This document shows, in pieces, positions 26,105-35,042 of a stretch of DNA of 64,000 nt. The stretch spans positions 62,001 to 126,000 of the forward strand of contig CAXBDK010000012.1 in NCBI GenBank assembly GCA_963974715.1, read 5' to 3'. The stretch is from Sediminicola sp963974715 (GTDB lineage Bacteria > Bacteroidota > Bacteroidia > Flavobacteriales > Flavobacteriaceae). The translations under genes were made by a program, and so were the position numbers. A model generated the notes under the pieces. It worked only from the letters and a program-made list of their open reading frames with translations. It did no database searches and had not been told where the DNA came from. Position 1 is the stretch's first letter; each line of letters starts with the position of its first letter.

Positions 26105-26629
26105 ATGAACACATACATCGCCCTGATAAGGGGAATCAATGTAAGCGGCCAAAAGAAAATTACAATGGTGGACCTGGCCGCCCTTTTTGTACAAATGGGA
26201 TTTTCCGAGGTCAAGACCTATATCCAAAGCGGGAATGTCCGTTTTCAAAGTTTATATACGGACAACCATCTTATGGAATCGGAAATTGAAAGGGGGATTC
26301 TGGGAACCTTTGGGTTTCAGGTTTCCGTACTGGTCCTGGACAGAGAAGGGCTGCGATCCATTATGGACAAGGACCCCTTTAAGGACCTCGAGGAGGGTAG
26401 ACGGTATTTTGTGCTTTTGATGGATATGCCCAATGGCGATAAGGTGCAGGGTCTTAGGGAACAGCATTTTGAGAACGAGCGGTTCGCCATTACCGATCAT
26501 TGTATCTACCTCTTTTGTAAAAATGGCTACGGCAACACCAAATGTGACAATAATTTTTTCGAAAGAAAATTGAAGGTAAGGGCCACTACCAGAAATTTGC
26601 GCACCATGCAACAACTATTGCTGCTATAG
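26105..26629 (+). CDS. DUF1697 family protein
   Basis: A protein of about 174 residues with the DUF1697 signature at the N-terminus (YIALIRGINVSGQKKITMVDL), SEVKTYIQSGNVRFQS near residue 40, and the usual C-terminal end (KCDNNFFERKLKVRATTRNLRTMQQLL). The frame is open to 26087, but the ATG at 26105 begins exactly at the conserved start and follows the upstream stop by one base. The family's function is not established. Its last gene position in a short operon with a flavoprotein gives no firm clue. Confidence 0.88.
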   Translation: MNTYIALIRGINVSGQKKITMVDLAALFVQMGFSEVKTYIQSGNVRFQSLYTDNHLMESEIERGILGTFGFQVSVLVLDREGLRSIMDKDPFKDLEEGRRYFVLLMDMPNGDKVQGLREQHFENERFAITDHCIYLFCKNGYGNTKCDNNFFERKLKVRATTRNLRTMQQLLLL

Positions 26630-26631
26630 GA

Positions 26632-27159
26632 TCAGTTCAAAATCCAGATACGATAGTTGAGGTAGGCCGCAAAGGCCACCCAAACCAGGTATGGCAGCAA
26701 CATATAGGCCGCAGTCCGGTCCACTACCTTGAACCAGCGGATGGTGAATACGATCATTATCAGTAGCGCCACTATTACAACTAGTGCGATCAAGGGGGCC
26801 TTAAGGCCAAAAAAAACAATGCTCCAAAGGGAATTGAGCAAAAGTTGGAACCCAAAATGGTACAGTGCCGTTTTTACCCATACGTGATAAAATCCCTTGG
26901 CCCAGACCAGTCCCCCGGATATCCCCATCATGATATATAAAATGGTCCAGACCGGGGCAAAGATCCAATTGGGCGGATTAACGGCCGGCTTTTCCAAGGA
27001 CAGGTACCAACCGTCAACGGAAGATTGGGTCGCAAAACTGGAAATCAGGCCGATCAACAGGCAGATGGCCACCGAGATGCTAATGTATTTGATCTTTTTT
27101 TTCACGCGGTTCCCGTTCAGGTTTTCTGTCTTGAATGTCCGTTGCACTTTTCCCAACAT
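26632..27159 (-). CDS. TspO/MBR family membrane protein
   Basis: A five-helix membrane protein of the TspO/translocator family, which binds tetrapyrroles. Conserved features are WYLSLEKPAVNPPNWIFAPVWTILYIMMGIS (about residues 51-81 of the longest form), a QLLLNSLWSIVFFGLK segment and a final LPYLVWVAFAAYLNYRIW. The longest form starts with ATG at 27159. A GTG at 27105 would give 157 residues, nearer the family's usual length, and is a serious alternative. The gene is convergent with DUF1697, only 2 bp from it, and divergent from the mevalonate-pathway genes. Confidence 0.9.
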   Translation of the reverse strand: MLGKVQRTFKTENLNGNRVKKKIKYISISVAICLLIGLISSFATQSSVDGWYLSLEKPAVNPPNWIFAPVWTILYIMMGISGGLVWAKGFYHVWVKTALYHFGFQLLLNSLWSIVFFGLKAPLIALVVIVALLIMIVFTIRWFKVVDRTAAYMLLPYLVWVAFAAYLNYRIWILN

Positions 27160-27218
27160 CCTCTCTGTCGGGAATGGCTTAGAGCCCCTAAAATACTAAT
27201 TTATTCCGTCAGGGACCA

Positions 27219-27246
27219 TTGCAAAACATCATAAAAACTATCTTTG
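27219..27246 (+). promoter_or_regulatory. Bacteroidota-type promoter for the mevalonate genes
   Basis: TTG at 27219-27221, 17 bp, then TATCTTTG at 27239-27246. The expected transcript start near 27253 leaves only about 11 nt before the ATG at 27264. The TTG is also an in-frame upstream codon, so an annotated start there would be wrong. Confidence 0.6.
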
Positions 27247-27263
27247 CGGAAATTATACTGTCC

Positions 27264-28349
27264 ATGACGGAAAAAAATTTTGTTCCATCCGACTACAAAA
27301 ATGAGGTGCTTGAGGGAAGGTTTACGTGGAAGGCGCCCAGCAATATTGCCCTGGTAAAATATTGGGGAAAGGATAAAGAGCAGGTTCCCGCCAATCCATC
27401 CATCAGTCTCACCTTGGACAACTGTGCCACTACCACAACGGTTACCTTTTCAAAACTGGGGGGGTCTAATGAAAATCCTTCCTTTGATTTTTTTTTGGAC
27501 GGAAATCCCAAACCGGATTTTAAACCCAAAATAACTACCTTTTTTCAAAGGATCGGACCCTATCTGCCTTTCCTGGAAAAGTACCACATAAAGATCGAAA
27601 CCTCCAATTCATTTCCGCACAGTAGTGGGATCGCATCCTCTGCAAGTGGGATGGCCGCTTTGGCACTTTGCCTAATGGGGATGGAAAAGAAATTGGACCC
27701 GGGCATGCAAGAGGCCCATTTTTATCAAAAGGCGTCCTTTTTGGCCCGATTGGGTTCTGGAAGTGCCTGCAGGAGCATAAAAGGCAGTCTGGTACAATGG
27801 GGACGACATTTGGATACCGTGGGCAGTTCAAATTTATATGGGGTGGAATATCCCTACGAAGTGCATCCCCTGTTCAGCGAGCTGCAGGATACCATTTTAT
27901 TGGTCGACAAAGGGAGCAAGCAGGTAAGCAGTAGCTTGGGGCATCAACTTATGAACGGACACCCCTTTGCCGAACGGCGTTTTTTGCAGGCACATCAAAA
28001 CTTAACAGAGCTCCGAACGGTTCTCGCTGATGGAAACGTACAAAGGTTCTTTGAAATTGTAGAGGGGGAAGCGTTGGCATTACATGCCATGATGATGACC
28101 AGTAGTCCTTATTTTATCCTGATGAAGCCCAATACCCTGGAGATAATTAACAGGATATGGGCCTTTAGGGAGCGAACTGGAGGCCAATTGTGTTTTACAC
28201 TGGACGCAGGGGCGAATGTACATTTGCTCTATCCCGCGGTGGAAAAGGAAAATATAGGGTCGTTTATTGAGCGGGAATTGGCCATGTTCTGTGAAAACGG
28301 GCACTACATCAATGACAACGTGGGAAGCGGAGCCGTCCAGTTGGACTGA
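27264..28349 (+). CDS. mvaD: Diphosphomevalonate decarboxylase
   Basis: Makes isopentenyl diphosphate from mevalonate diphosphate with ATP, the last step of the mevalonate route. The GHMP-kinase-fold protein of about 361 residues shows WKAPSNIALVKYWGKD (near residues 20-35), the ATP-binding loop FPHSSGIASSASGMAALAL (about 116-134), SGSACRSIKGSLVQW (about 164-178), and FTLDAGANVHLLYP near 310. The ATG at 27264 is chosen over the TTG at 27219 because the promoter -7 box lies between them. It is followed by mevalonate kinase-like and UbiA-type genes, so isoprenoid supply is the shared theme. Confidence 0.93.
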   Translation: MTEKNFVPSDYKNEVLEGRFTWKAPSNIALVKYWGKDKEQVPANPSISLTLDNCATTTTVTFSKLGGSNENPSFDFFLDGNPKPDFKPKITTFFQRIGPYLPFLEKYHIKIETSNSFPHSSGIASSASGMAALALCLMGMEKKLDPGMQEAHFYQKASFLARLGSGSACRSIKGSLVQWGRHLDTVGSSNLYGVEYPYEVHPLFSELQDTILLVDKGSKQVSSSLGHQLMNGHPFAERRFLQAHQNLTELRTVLADGNVQRFFEIVEGEALALHAMMMTSSPYFILMKPNTLEIINRIWAFRERTGGQLCFTLDAGANVHLLYPAVEKENIGSFIERELAMFCENGHYINDNVGSGAVQLD

Positions 28350-28445
28350 TTTGTATACGCATTGTCGATTAGGGACGTTATATGTTGATGCTGTGGGCGG
28401 TAATATGAATAAAAGCATTATTTTTGTGCCAAATATTTTGTAGGG

Positions 28446-29384
28446 ATGAGAGGACCACTTTTTTACTCTAAGATTTTACTTTTCGGGGAATACGGGATAA
28501 TCAAGGACTCAAAGGGACTTTCAATTCCGTACAATTTTTTTAAAGGGGCACTGAAGTCGGACCCAAATCCGTCCGAGGTGGCCAAAAAATCCAATGATAG
28601 CCTAAGGGCCTTTTCCGCGTATTTGGAGAAAATACAGTCGAAATCTCCAGACTTGGTGACCTTCGACCTTGATTCCCTCAAAGAGGATATCGCCAATGGC
28701 ATGTATTTTGACAGCTCCATTCCCCAGGGATATGGCGTTGGTAGCAGCGGAGCATTGGTTGCGGCCATCTATGATAAGTATGCCCACAACAAGATAACGG
28801 TCCTGGAAAACCTTACCCGTGAAAAATTATTGGAGCTCAAGGCCATTTTTGGCAAGATGGAATCCTTTTTCCATGGTAAATCCTCTGGCCTCGATCCCCT
28901 GAACAGTTACTTGAGCCTCCCCATTCTTATCAATTCCCGAAATAATATCGAATCCACAAGCCTTCCAAGCCAGAATCAAGTGGGAAAAGGGGCGGTATTT
29001 TTATTGGATAGCGGAATTATTGGGGAAACAGCGCCAATGATCCATATTTTTATGGAACAGATGAAACAGGATGGTTTCAGAAAAATGCTAAAGAGCCAAT
29101 TTATAAAACATACGGATGCCTGTGTGGAGGATTTTATAAGTGGGAACATAAAATCCCTTTTTGGGAACCTAAAGGAACTTTCCAATGTGGTGCTCGATAA
29201 TTTTAAACCAATGATCCCTTCCGAATTCCATAAATTGTGGAAAAATGGGATAGAGACCAATGATTATTACCTTAAACTCTGTGGTTCCGGGGGAGGGGGC
29301 TATATATTGGGCTTTACGCAGGATATCCAAAAGGCAAAAAAGGCGTTGAAGGGCTATAATCTGGAGGTGGTCTACAATTTCTAA
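28446..29384 (+). CDS. Mevalonate kinase-like GHMP kinase
   Basis: A GHMP kinase of 312 residues expected to phosphorylate mevalonate or phosphomevalonate. Visible are SKILLFGEYGII (about 8-19), the ATP loop PQGYGVGSSGALVAAIYDKY (about 93-112), a FFHGKSSGLDPLNSYLSLP motif (about 141-159) with the catalytic-type Asp, and KLCGSGGGGYILGF near 278-291. Together with mvaD it supports a mevalonate pathway; the other enzymes lie outside the window. A TATTTTTG -7 box at 28419-28426 suggests an additional promoter in the 96-bp gap. Mevalonate kinase is the likeliest choice, but phosphomevalonate kinase cannot be excluded. Confidence 0.85.
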   Translation: MRGPLFYSKILLFGEYGIIKDSKGLSIPYNFFKGALKSDPNPSEVAKKSNDSLRAFSAYLEKIQSKSPDLVTFDLDSLKEDIANGMYFDSSIPQGYGVGSSGALVAAIYDKYAHNKITVLENLTREKLLELKAIFGKMESFFHGKSSGLDPLNSYLSLPILINSRNNIESTSLPSQNQVGKGAVFLLDSGIIGETAPMIHIFMEQMKQDGFRKMLKSQFIKHTDACVEDFISGNIKSLFGNLKELSNVVLDNFKPMIPSEFHKLWKNGIETNDYYLKLCGSGGGGYILGFTQDIQKAKKALKGYNLEVVYNF

Positions 29385-29394
29385 GCCCATCGCC

Positions 29395-30300
29395 ATGCTT
29401 AACAGAAAGAATAAGCTTTTTCTTCTTAAGATGTTAAGCCTCTTTTCTGTGGTAAGGGGATATAATATCCTAATGATCGTTCTGGCCCAGTACCTGGCTT
29501 CCATTTATATTTTGGCACCAGATCTGGCCGTTCGTGAAGTAATCTTTGACGTGAACCTTTTTGTTCTTGTGGCGGCCTCCGCGCTGGTGATCGCCGCTGG
29601 ATATATAATCAATAATTTTTACGATGCCGAAAAGGACCTGATCAACAAGCCGGGTAAATCCATGTTGGACAGATTAGTGGGGCAGCATACCAAACTCTCC
29701 GCTTATTTTGTCCTCAACTTTTTGTCGGTACTGTTGGCAAGTTATGTCTCCTTTAAGGCGGTACTGTTTTTTTCTTCCTATATTTTCGGGATCTGGCTCT
29801 ATTCCCACAAATTAAAAAAGAAGCCCTTTTTGGGCAATTTGGTCTCGGCCATATTGGCCATTGCACCCTTCTTTGTGGTTTTTGTGCACTATAAGAACTT
29901 TGAGACCGGAATTTTTGTGCATGCCATTTTTTTGTTCCTATTGATACTATCGCGGGAAATGATCAAGGATATGGAGAATATGGCCGGGGATATGGCCCAG
30001 AATTATAGGACCGTCCCGATATTGTACGGGGAACGATTTTCAAAGAGGTGCATCAGTTTGCTCATAATACTCACCTTGATCCCCTCCCTTTCCCTTATTT
30101 TAAAGTTTGATGTTGGCTATATGTACCTCTATTTTATAGGAGCGGTCGCCCTGTTGATATTGTTCCTTTTCCTATTGTGGAAATCCAAGACCAAAAAACA
30201 CTACGTGTGGCTCCACAATATCCTAAAATTCATTATTGTATCAGGTGTTTTCGGTATCCTTTTGATCGATGTGAATCTTGTGCTCAACAAAATCCTTTAA
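29395..30300 (+). CDS. UbiA-family prenyltransferase (GGGP prenyltransferase-like)
   Basis: A polytopic membrane prenyltransferase of 301 residues with about eight helices. The two Asp-rich motifs of UbiA enzymes are present: NNFYDAEKDLINKPGKS near residues 72-88 and REMIKDMENMAGDMAQNYRTVPI near 184-206. Proteins of this kind in flavobacteria are commonly labelled geranylgeranylglycerol-phosphate geranylgeranyltransferase after the archaeal ether-lipid enzyme, but the acceptor in Bacteroidota is not settled by sequence. It starts 10 bp after the mevalonate kinase gene and so shares its mRNA. A role in using the isoprenoids made by its neighbours is inferred. Confidence 0.85.
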   Translation: MLNRKNKLFLLKMLSLFSVVRGYNILMIVLAQYLASIYILAPDLAVREVIFDVNLFVLVAASALVIAAGYIINNFYDAEKDLINKPGKSMLDRLVGQHTKLSAYFVLNFLSVLLASYVSFKAVLFFSSYIFGIWLYSHKLKKKPFLGNLVSAILAIAPFFVVFVHYKNFETGIFVHAIFLFLLILSREMIKDMENMAGDMAQNYRTVPILYGERFSKRCISLLIILTLIPSLSLILKFDVGYMYLYFIGAVALLILFLFLLWKSKTKKHYVWLHNILKFIIVSGVFGILLIDVNLVLNKIL

Positions 30301-30398
30301 AAAATAGCCTCTTATCTTCATCTCCAAGCACGCTTTACACAGGGGGCAAATGTGAGCTCATACGCCCGTGGCAGGGGATATAAAGGTTATAAAAGGTA

Positions 30399-30432
30399 TT
30401 TGCCGTAATCCTGAAATTCCTTCGTACCTTTG
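30399..30432 (+). promoter_or_regulatory. Bacteroidota-type promoter for the pseudouridine synthase gene
   Basis: TTTG at 30399-30402 and TACCTTTG at 30425-30432, separated by 22 bp, within the accepted range. The transcript would start near 30439, about 10 nt before the ATG at 30449. Confidence 0.5.
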
Positions 30433-30448
30433 CAAAAATGTTTTTTAT

Positions 30449-31294
30449 ATGGGACGGTCTGATGACAACAGGGACGGAAAGGCTTCCGGCAGGGGAGAAG
30501 GTGGTTTTAAGAAAAAGAGTTACGCCCGGGGCAATTCGCCCATCAAGAAGAATACGGAACCCGGTAAAAAGCCTTCCGACCCCAATTTGATCCGACTGAA
30601 CAAATATGTCGCAAACTCAGGGGTATGCTCGCGTAGGGATGCCGATATTTATATCAGTTCGGGAAACGTTACCGTAAATGGTAAGCCCGTCACCGAAATG
30701 GGGCATAAAGTAAGACCGGGGGATATCGTAAAATTTGATGGGCGGTTGTTGAATCCTGAGAAAAAGGAATATGTCCTGCTAAACAAACCCAAGGATTTTT
30801 CCATGTTGGCAACCGATGAAAAGGGAAAGCGATCCGCTATGCAATTGGTGATAAATGCCTCAAAATCAAAAATATCCCCTATTGGGCATTTGGACAAAAG
30901 CGATATGGGCCTTGTTCTATTTACCAATGACGGGGAGATGGCCAAACGCTTGGCAAGACCACAGAACGGTCTGCGGAAGATATACCATGTGGTGCTGGAC
31001 AAAAACCTGAAGTTTGAAGACCTTAAGGCCATACAGGAAGGCATTACCATAGAGGAAAACCTGATCAGGGTGGCCGATATCAGTTATATTGACGATGCGC
31101 CCAAACGCGAGGTGGGAATAGAGATCCATAGCACCAGGAACAAAGCTGTACAAAAGATTTTTGAACACCTTGGTTATGTGGTGGAGAAATTAGATCGGGT
31201 GGTCTTTGCTGGACTTACCAAAAAAGATCTTCCCAGGGGCCACTGGCGATACCTGACCGAGCAAGAGATCATTAATCTGGGAATGATCAAATAG
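30449..31294 (+). CDS. RsuA/RluB-family rRNA pseudouridine synthase
   Basis: Isomerises a uridine in ribosomal RNA. The 281-residue protein has a basic, low-complexity N-terminus (about residues 1-48). An S4 RNA-binding domain follows (LIRLNKYVANSGVCSRRDAD ... GKPVTEMGHKV, about 49-100), then the catalytic domain with ISPIGHLDKSDMGLVLFTNDG. The Asp in HLDKSDMG is the family's catalytic residue position; the more usual form is GRLDxxTxG. The ATG at 30449 is preferred to an in-frame GTG at 30368 because the promoter lies between the two. The gene is convergent with argH. Confidence 0.88.
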   Translation: MGRSDDNRDGKASGRGEGGFKKKSYARGNSPIKKNTEPGKKPSDPNLIRLNKYVANSGVCSRRDADIYISSGNVTVNGKPVTEMGHKVRPGDIVKFDGRLLNPEKKEYVLLNKPKDFSMLATDEKGKRSAMQLVINASKSKISPIGHLDKSDMGLVLFTNDGEMAKRLARPQNGLRKIYHVVLDKNLKFEDLKAIQEGITIEENLIRVADISYIDDAPKREVGIEIHSTRNKAVQKIFEHLGYVVEKLDRVVFAGLTKKDLPRGHWRYLTEQEIINLGMIK

Positions 31295-31335
31295 CACATT
31301 GGGCAGTTCTTGATTTTAGATCGGAACAGGGTCTC

Positions 31336-32622
31336 CTATGGTACCCTCAATTTTTCCATCTTTTCCCTGATCGCCTCCAGGCACAAATTTCCCAAACTGC
31401 CTTCATGGGTATGTAAAATATCTTTTTTGGGCGTAAACTTCCCTTCGTTTATTTCCATGCCCATCTTTTTATAGGCATCCCTAAAAGGCATTCCGCCCAT
31501 GACCAGTTCGTTAAGGGTGTCCACACTGAATAGGTAATCGTACTTTGGATCTTCCAGAATGGCCTTGTTTACCTTAATTTCCTTTAAGCTGAACGTTAGA
31601 ATTTCCAAACAGGCCTTTAGGTCCTGTACCGCTGGGACAATTGCCTCTTTTACCAATTGAAGGTCCCTGTGGTAGCCACTAGGGAGGTTGTTGGTGATCA
31701 GTAGCAGTTGGTTGGGTACCGTTTGCAGTCGGTTGCATTTGCCCCGCACCAGTTCAAATACGTCCGGATTTTTCTTATGGGGCATAATACTGGAGCCTGT
31801 GGTAAGCTCGTCCGGAAAGGAGATGAAATTGAAATTTTGGCTCATATAAAGACAGATGTCCATCGCCATTTTGGAAAGTGTTCCAGCTATGCCGGCCATG
31901 CCAATGGCTGCGGCCTTCTCCACTTTTCCACGGCCCATTTGGGCGGCCACAACGTTATACTTCATAGTGGAAAACCCCATTTCGGAAGTGGTATGGGAGC
32001 GGTCTATGGGAAAGGAACTTCCATAACCTGCAGCACTGCCCAATGGATTCTGATCCGCTATTTTATGGGCGGCCACCATAAAATGCAGGTCGTCTATCAG
32101 GCTTTCGGCATAGGCGGAGAACCAAAGACCAAATGAAGAGGGCATGGCGATCTGTAAATGCGTATATCCCGGTAAGAGAACCTCTTTATAGCGATCTGCC
32201 AATTGCAGCAACAGTTCAAAAAGTTCCTTCGTCAAATCTGTGATTTCGGCCAGCTCGTTTTTTAGGTAGAGGTGCATTGCCACAAGCACTTGGTCGTTCC
32301 TTGAGCGTGCCGTATGAATTTTTTTACCGGTATCCCCAAGTTTCTCGGTAAGTACGTATTCTATTTTGGAGTGCATATCTTCAAAGGAATCCTCTATGGT
32401 AAAGGTACCCGCTTCGATCGTAACTGTAATGTTATCAAGTTCCCTTAATAGGTCTGTGGTCTCCGTATCCGATAAGAGTCCTATTTTTCCCAACATCTTG
32501 GCGTGTGCCCTAGAGGCGATAACATCGTATTTCGCCAGTACAAGATCCAGTTCCCTATCATTTCCGACCGTAAAATGTTCAATTTTTTTGTCCGTGCTAA
32601 ATCCTTTGTCCCAAAGTTTCAT
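31336..32622 (-). CDS. argH: Argininosuccinate lyase
   Basis: Splits argininosuccinate into arginine and fumarate, the last step of arginine synthesis. The 428-residue protein has the fumarase/aspartase superfamily features: HTARSRNDQVLVAMHLYL near residues 103-120, PGYTHLQIAMPSSFG near 151-165, and the signature GSSIMPHKKNPDVFELVRGK near 274-293. It is the last gene of the 11-gene arginine/proline cluster, 265 bp after argE with a dispersed repeat in the gap. It is convergent with the pseudouridine synthase gene; no clear terminator hairpin is present in the 41 bp between them. Confidence 0.95.
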   Translation of the reverse strand: MKLWDKGFSTDKKIEHFTVGNDRELDLVLAKYDVIASRAHAKMLGKIGLLSDTETTDLLRELDNITVTIEAGTFTIEDSFEDMHSKIEYVLTEKLGDTGKKIHTARSRNDQVLVAMHLYLKNELAEITDLTKELFELLLQLADRYKEVLLPGYTHLQIAMPSSFGLWFSAYAESLIDDLHFMVAAHKIADQNPLGSAAGYGSSFPIDRSHTTSEMGFSTMKYNVVAAQMGRGKVEKAAAIGMAGIAGTLSKMAMDICLYMSQNFNFISFPDELTTGSSIMPHKKNPDVFELVRGKCNRLQTVPNQLLLITNNLPSGYHRDLQLVKEAIVPAVQDLKACLEILTFSLKEIKVNKAILEDPKYDYLFSVDTLNELVMGGMPFRDAYKKMGMEINEGKFTPKKDILHTHEGSLGNLCLEAIREKMEKLRVP

Positions 32623-32655
32623 GTTGTTGTCTTTTGTGGTTTTGAACCAATTTTA

Positions 32656-32752
32656 ATCCCATTAAATGGGTTTTGATCCCCGGCGCTCTGCGTCGAATCG
32701 GGATAATGTTTCTTCCTTTGAATACCTTCCGGGCTTGCCCCGAGGTAGTTTA
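32656..32752. repeat. Dispersed palindromic repeat, copy B
   Basis: It begins with the inverted repeat CCCATTAAATGGG (32658-32670), then has an ATCCCCGG/CGGGAT pair around a CGCTCTGCG core, and ends with GGGCTTGCCCCGAGG (32731-32745). It lies between argE and argH. Two shorter fragments related to the end box follow at about 32829-32841 and 32873-32887. The rest of the 265-bp gap has no gene. Confidence 0.75.
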
Positions 32753-32887
32753 TTTTATAGTATCAGTGCCAAGGTTTCCAATATTTTTTTTGAATACCGG
32801 CTCACTGTAAAATTTATTGTGCTCCCAGTTTGCCCTGAGGGGGCCTGTATGGAAATGTTTTTAAATTTTTCGCAATGTGCCCCGAGC

Positions 32888-33955
32888 TTATCGACTTAAA
32901 AACCCTTCCAAAATCTTAATATATAGATCAATGCCCTCCTTGATTTCGCCGATGTGGATAAATTCATCGGCCGAATGGGAACGGGTACTGTCGCCCGGCC
33001 CCAACTTTAGTGACTGACAGCTTAGGGCAGCTTGGTCCGAAAGGGTAGGGGACCCATAGGTGCTGCGTCCCAAGGCCACTCCCGACTCAACCAAGGGGTG
33101 GTTTTTGTCTATGGAGGACGAGTTTAACCTTAGGGAACGGGCCTTAAGGGCACAGGGAGCTTCCTTTGTAAGGATATCCGCAATCTCCCGATTGCTGTAC
33201 CGGTCGTTCACCCGTACGTCCACCACCAGATCTACCTTTGCGGGAACAACGTTGTGCTGGCTGCCGCCGTTGATCTGGGTCACGGTCAGTTTCACCTCTC
33301 CCAATGCTTCTGAAACCTTGTCAAAACTATAATTTTGGAACCATTGCAGTACCGAGATGGTATTGTAAATGGCATTGTCCTTATTGGGATGCGCCGCATG
33401 GGAAGGGGTTCCCTTCACCTCTGCATCAAAAACGACCAGGCCTTTTTCGGCGATGGCCAATTGCATGAGCGTGGGCTCTCCCACGATGGCGACCTCCAGT
33501 GGTGGCAAAATGGGCAACATGCTGTTCAGCCCATTGGGCCCCGAACTTTCCTCTTCCGCCGAAGCTACCATTATAAGGTTGTATGTAAGGTCTTTCCTTG
33601 TGTAAAAATAGGCAAAAGTGGCCAGCAGGGAAACCAAACAGCCCCCGGCATCATTGCTTCCCAATCCAAATAATTTCCCGTCTTCCACATGTGCGTCAAA
33701 AGGATCTTTTGTGTAGGCCGAATTGGGTTTTACCGTATCATGGTGGGAGTTTAAAAGTAAGTTGGGCTTACTTTCGTCAAAATATTGGTTAAAGGCATAT
33801 ACATTGTTCCTTTCCCTTTTGTGTTCTATGCCCAAGTCGTTGAACCAAGCAGATATCCTATCGGCCGTTTTGTCCTCTTCCGAGGAAAAGGAGGGAATGG
33901 CAATAAGGTCCTTAAGTAGTTGTATGGCTTTTTTGGTAAGTTCTTGCTGTTCCAT
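32888..33955 (-). CDS. argE: M20-family deacylase, ArgE-type (N-acyl-ornithine deacylase)
   Basis: A zinc-dependent amidohydrolase of 355 residues that should remove the N-acyl group in the arginine pathway. M20 metal and catalytic motifs are present: LLLNSHHDTVKP (about 66-77), LGSNDAGGC (about 97-105), ASAEEESSGPNG (about 130-141) and HSADEFIHI near the C-terminus. Its place between argB and argH supports the role. Because the transcarbamylase of this cluster looks N-succinyl-specific, the natural substrate may be N-succinyl-citrulline. It starts 1 bp after the argB stop codon. Confidence 0.88.
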   Translation of the reverse strand: MEQQELTKKAIQLLKDLIAIPSFSSEEDKTADRISAWFNDLGIEHKRERNNVYAFNQYFDESKPNLLLNSHHDTVKPNSAYTKDPFDAHVEDGKLFGLGSNDAGGCLVSLLATFAYFYTRKDLTYNLIMVASAEEESSGPNGLNSMLPILPPLEVAIVGEPTLMQLAIAEKGLVVFDAEVKGTPSHAAHPNKDNAIYNTISVLQWFQNYSFDKVSEALGEVKLTVTQINGGSQHNVVPAKVDLVVDVRVNDRYSNREIADILTKEAPCALKARSLRLNSSSIDKNHPLVESGVALGRSTYGSPTLSDQAALSCQSLKLGPGDSTRSHSADEFIHIGEIKEGIDLYIKILEGFLSR

Positions 33956-33956
33956 A

Positions 33957-34736
33957 TTATAGGGTTATGGTCGTGTATAGATCTGGGTGGGGCCGTAACA
34001 TGCTTATATCACCTATACACACCTTGTTCACATTTTTATTGAGGGCATAAAAGCAATTTTGCAACTTGGGGAGCATGCCATCGGAAACGAGCTTTTTTTC
34101 CAATAAGGTGGCGTATACGCGGGAATTTAAGTCTTTAACTACGGAGGTGGGGTCGTTGATATCCAATAAGACCCCCTTTTTTTCAAAACAATAATACAGG
34201 GTGGTCCTGTACCTACCGCTCATGGCTATGGCAATCTCGGAAGCAATGGTATCGGCATTGGTGTTTAAAAGCTGGCCATTTCCATCATGGGTCATGGCGC
34301 AGAAAACCGGCGTAAGGCTCCCCTGCAATAGATGTGCAATGGTGGCGATGTTCACACTGTCCACATCGCCCACATACCCGAAATCCACTTCTTGGACCGG
34401 TCTTTTGTGTGCCCGTACACTGTCGCCATCCGCTCCGCTGAGCCCAATGGCGTTGCAGTGCAGCGACTGAAGTCTTGCCACAATATTTTTATTGGCCAAA
34501 CCGCCATATACCATGGTGATCACCTTTAGGCTTTCGGAATCCGTAATCCTTCTTCCCTCCACCATTTGTGATCGGATGCCCAATTTTTCGGCAATCTGCG
34601 TGGCCAATTTTCCTCCGCCGTGCACCAATATTTTTGGACTTGGGAGCTGGGAAAAGGAAAAAAGGAAATTGGATAGTTCATTTTCATCCTCAATTACGTT
34701 TCCCCCTATTTTTACAATTGCCAAGTCTTGTTCCAT
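33957..34736 (-). CDS. argB: N-acylglutamate kinase (ArgB type)
   Basis: Phosphorylates N-acylglutamate, the second arginine step. The 259-residue amino-acid-kinase fold shows AIVKIGGNVI (about 6-15), LVHGGGKLATQIAEKLG (about 37-53), MVEGRRITD (about 58-66) and NTNADTIASEIAIAMSG near 158-174. N-acetylglutamate is the usual substrate. In Bacteroidota using the succinylated route the enzyme would act on N-succinylglutamate; that is inferred from the ArgF' gene here. The 306 bp upstream, between it and argF', are the largest break inside the cluster. Confidence 0.93.
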   Translation of the reverse strand: MEQDLAIVKIGGNVIEDENELSNFLFSFSQLPSPKILVHGGGKLATQIAEKLGIRSQMVEGRRITDSESLKVITMVYGGLANKNIVARLQSLHCNAIGLSGADGDSVRAHKRPVQEVDFGYVGDVDSVNIATIAHLLQGSLTPVFCAMTHDGNGQLLNTNADTIASEIAIAMSGRYRTTLYYCFEKKGVLLDINDPTSVVKDLNSRVYATLLEKKLVSDGMLPKLQNCFYALNKNVNKVCIGDISMLRPHPDLYTTITL

Positions 34737-35042
34737 AAAATTCCTATACTTCGTTCACTAAGTGAGCTTTATTATGCTTAGGGCCTCGATCAAATTGGGC
34801 TTTCCGCTTCTTGGGCCCATTACCCCAAAAATACCTCCTACAGATTAAAATATGTGCCCACTGTACCTTTTTAACGTAATAAATGGGATCTGTTATGCCT
34901 TTACGCCCTTTATCCATGTTATTTTGTTGCTCCACCATGCCTTTACAGTTTGCCCCAAGGATGTTGATCAAATGGGCTCTGAACCGTAAAACAGAAAATC
35001 TTTCTTACAGGTTGGCCTACCTTCCCCTGCTCTTTTGCCTTG
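34737..35042. other. 306-bp gap inside the arginine cluster
   Basis: No convincing gene: a 75-codon minus-strand frame (34744-34971) has no recognised domain and unusual composition. Around 34946-34970 there is a TTGCCCCAAGGATGTTGATCA-like fragment resembling the end box of the dispersed repeat. A promoter internal to the cluster could lie here, but no exact -7 box was found. Confidence 0.35.

Noticed and set aside
27219..27263. Upstream TTG start for mvaD
   Set aside because: The -33/-7 promoter lies in this stretch, so it is unlikely to be translated.
34744..34971. 75-codon gene between argF' and argB
   Set aside because: No recognised domain and part of it overlaps a dispersed-repeat fragment; kept only as a note on the gap.
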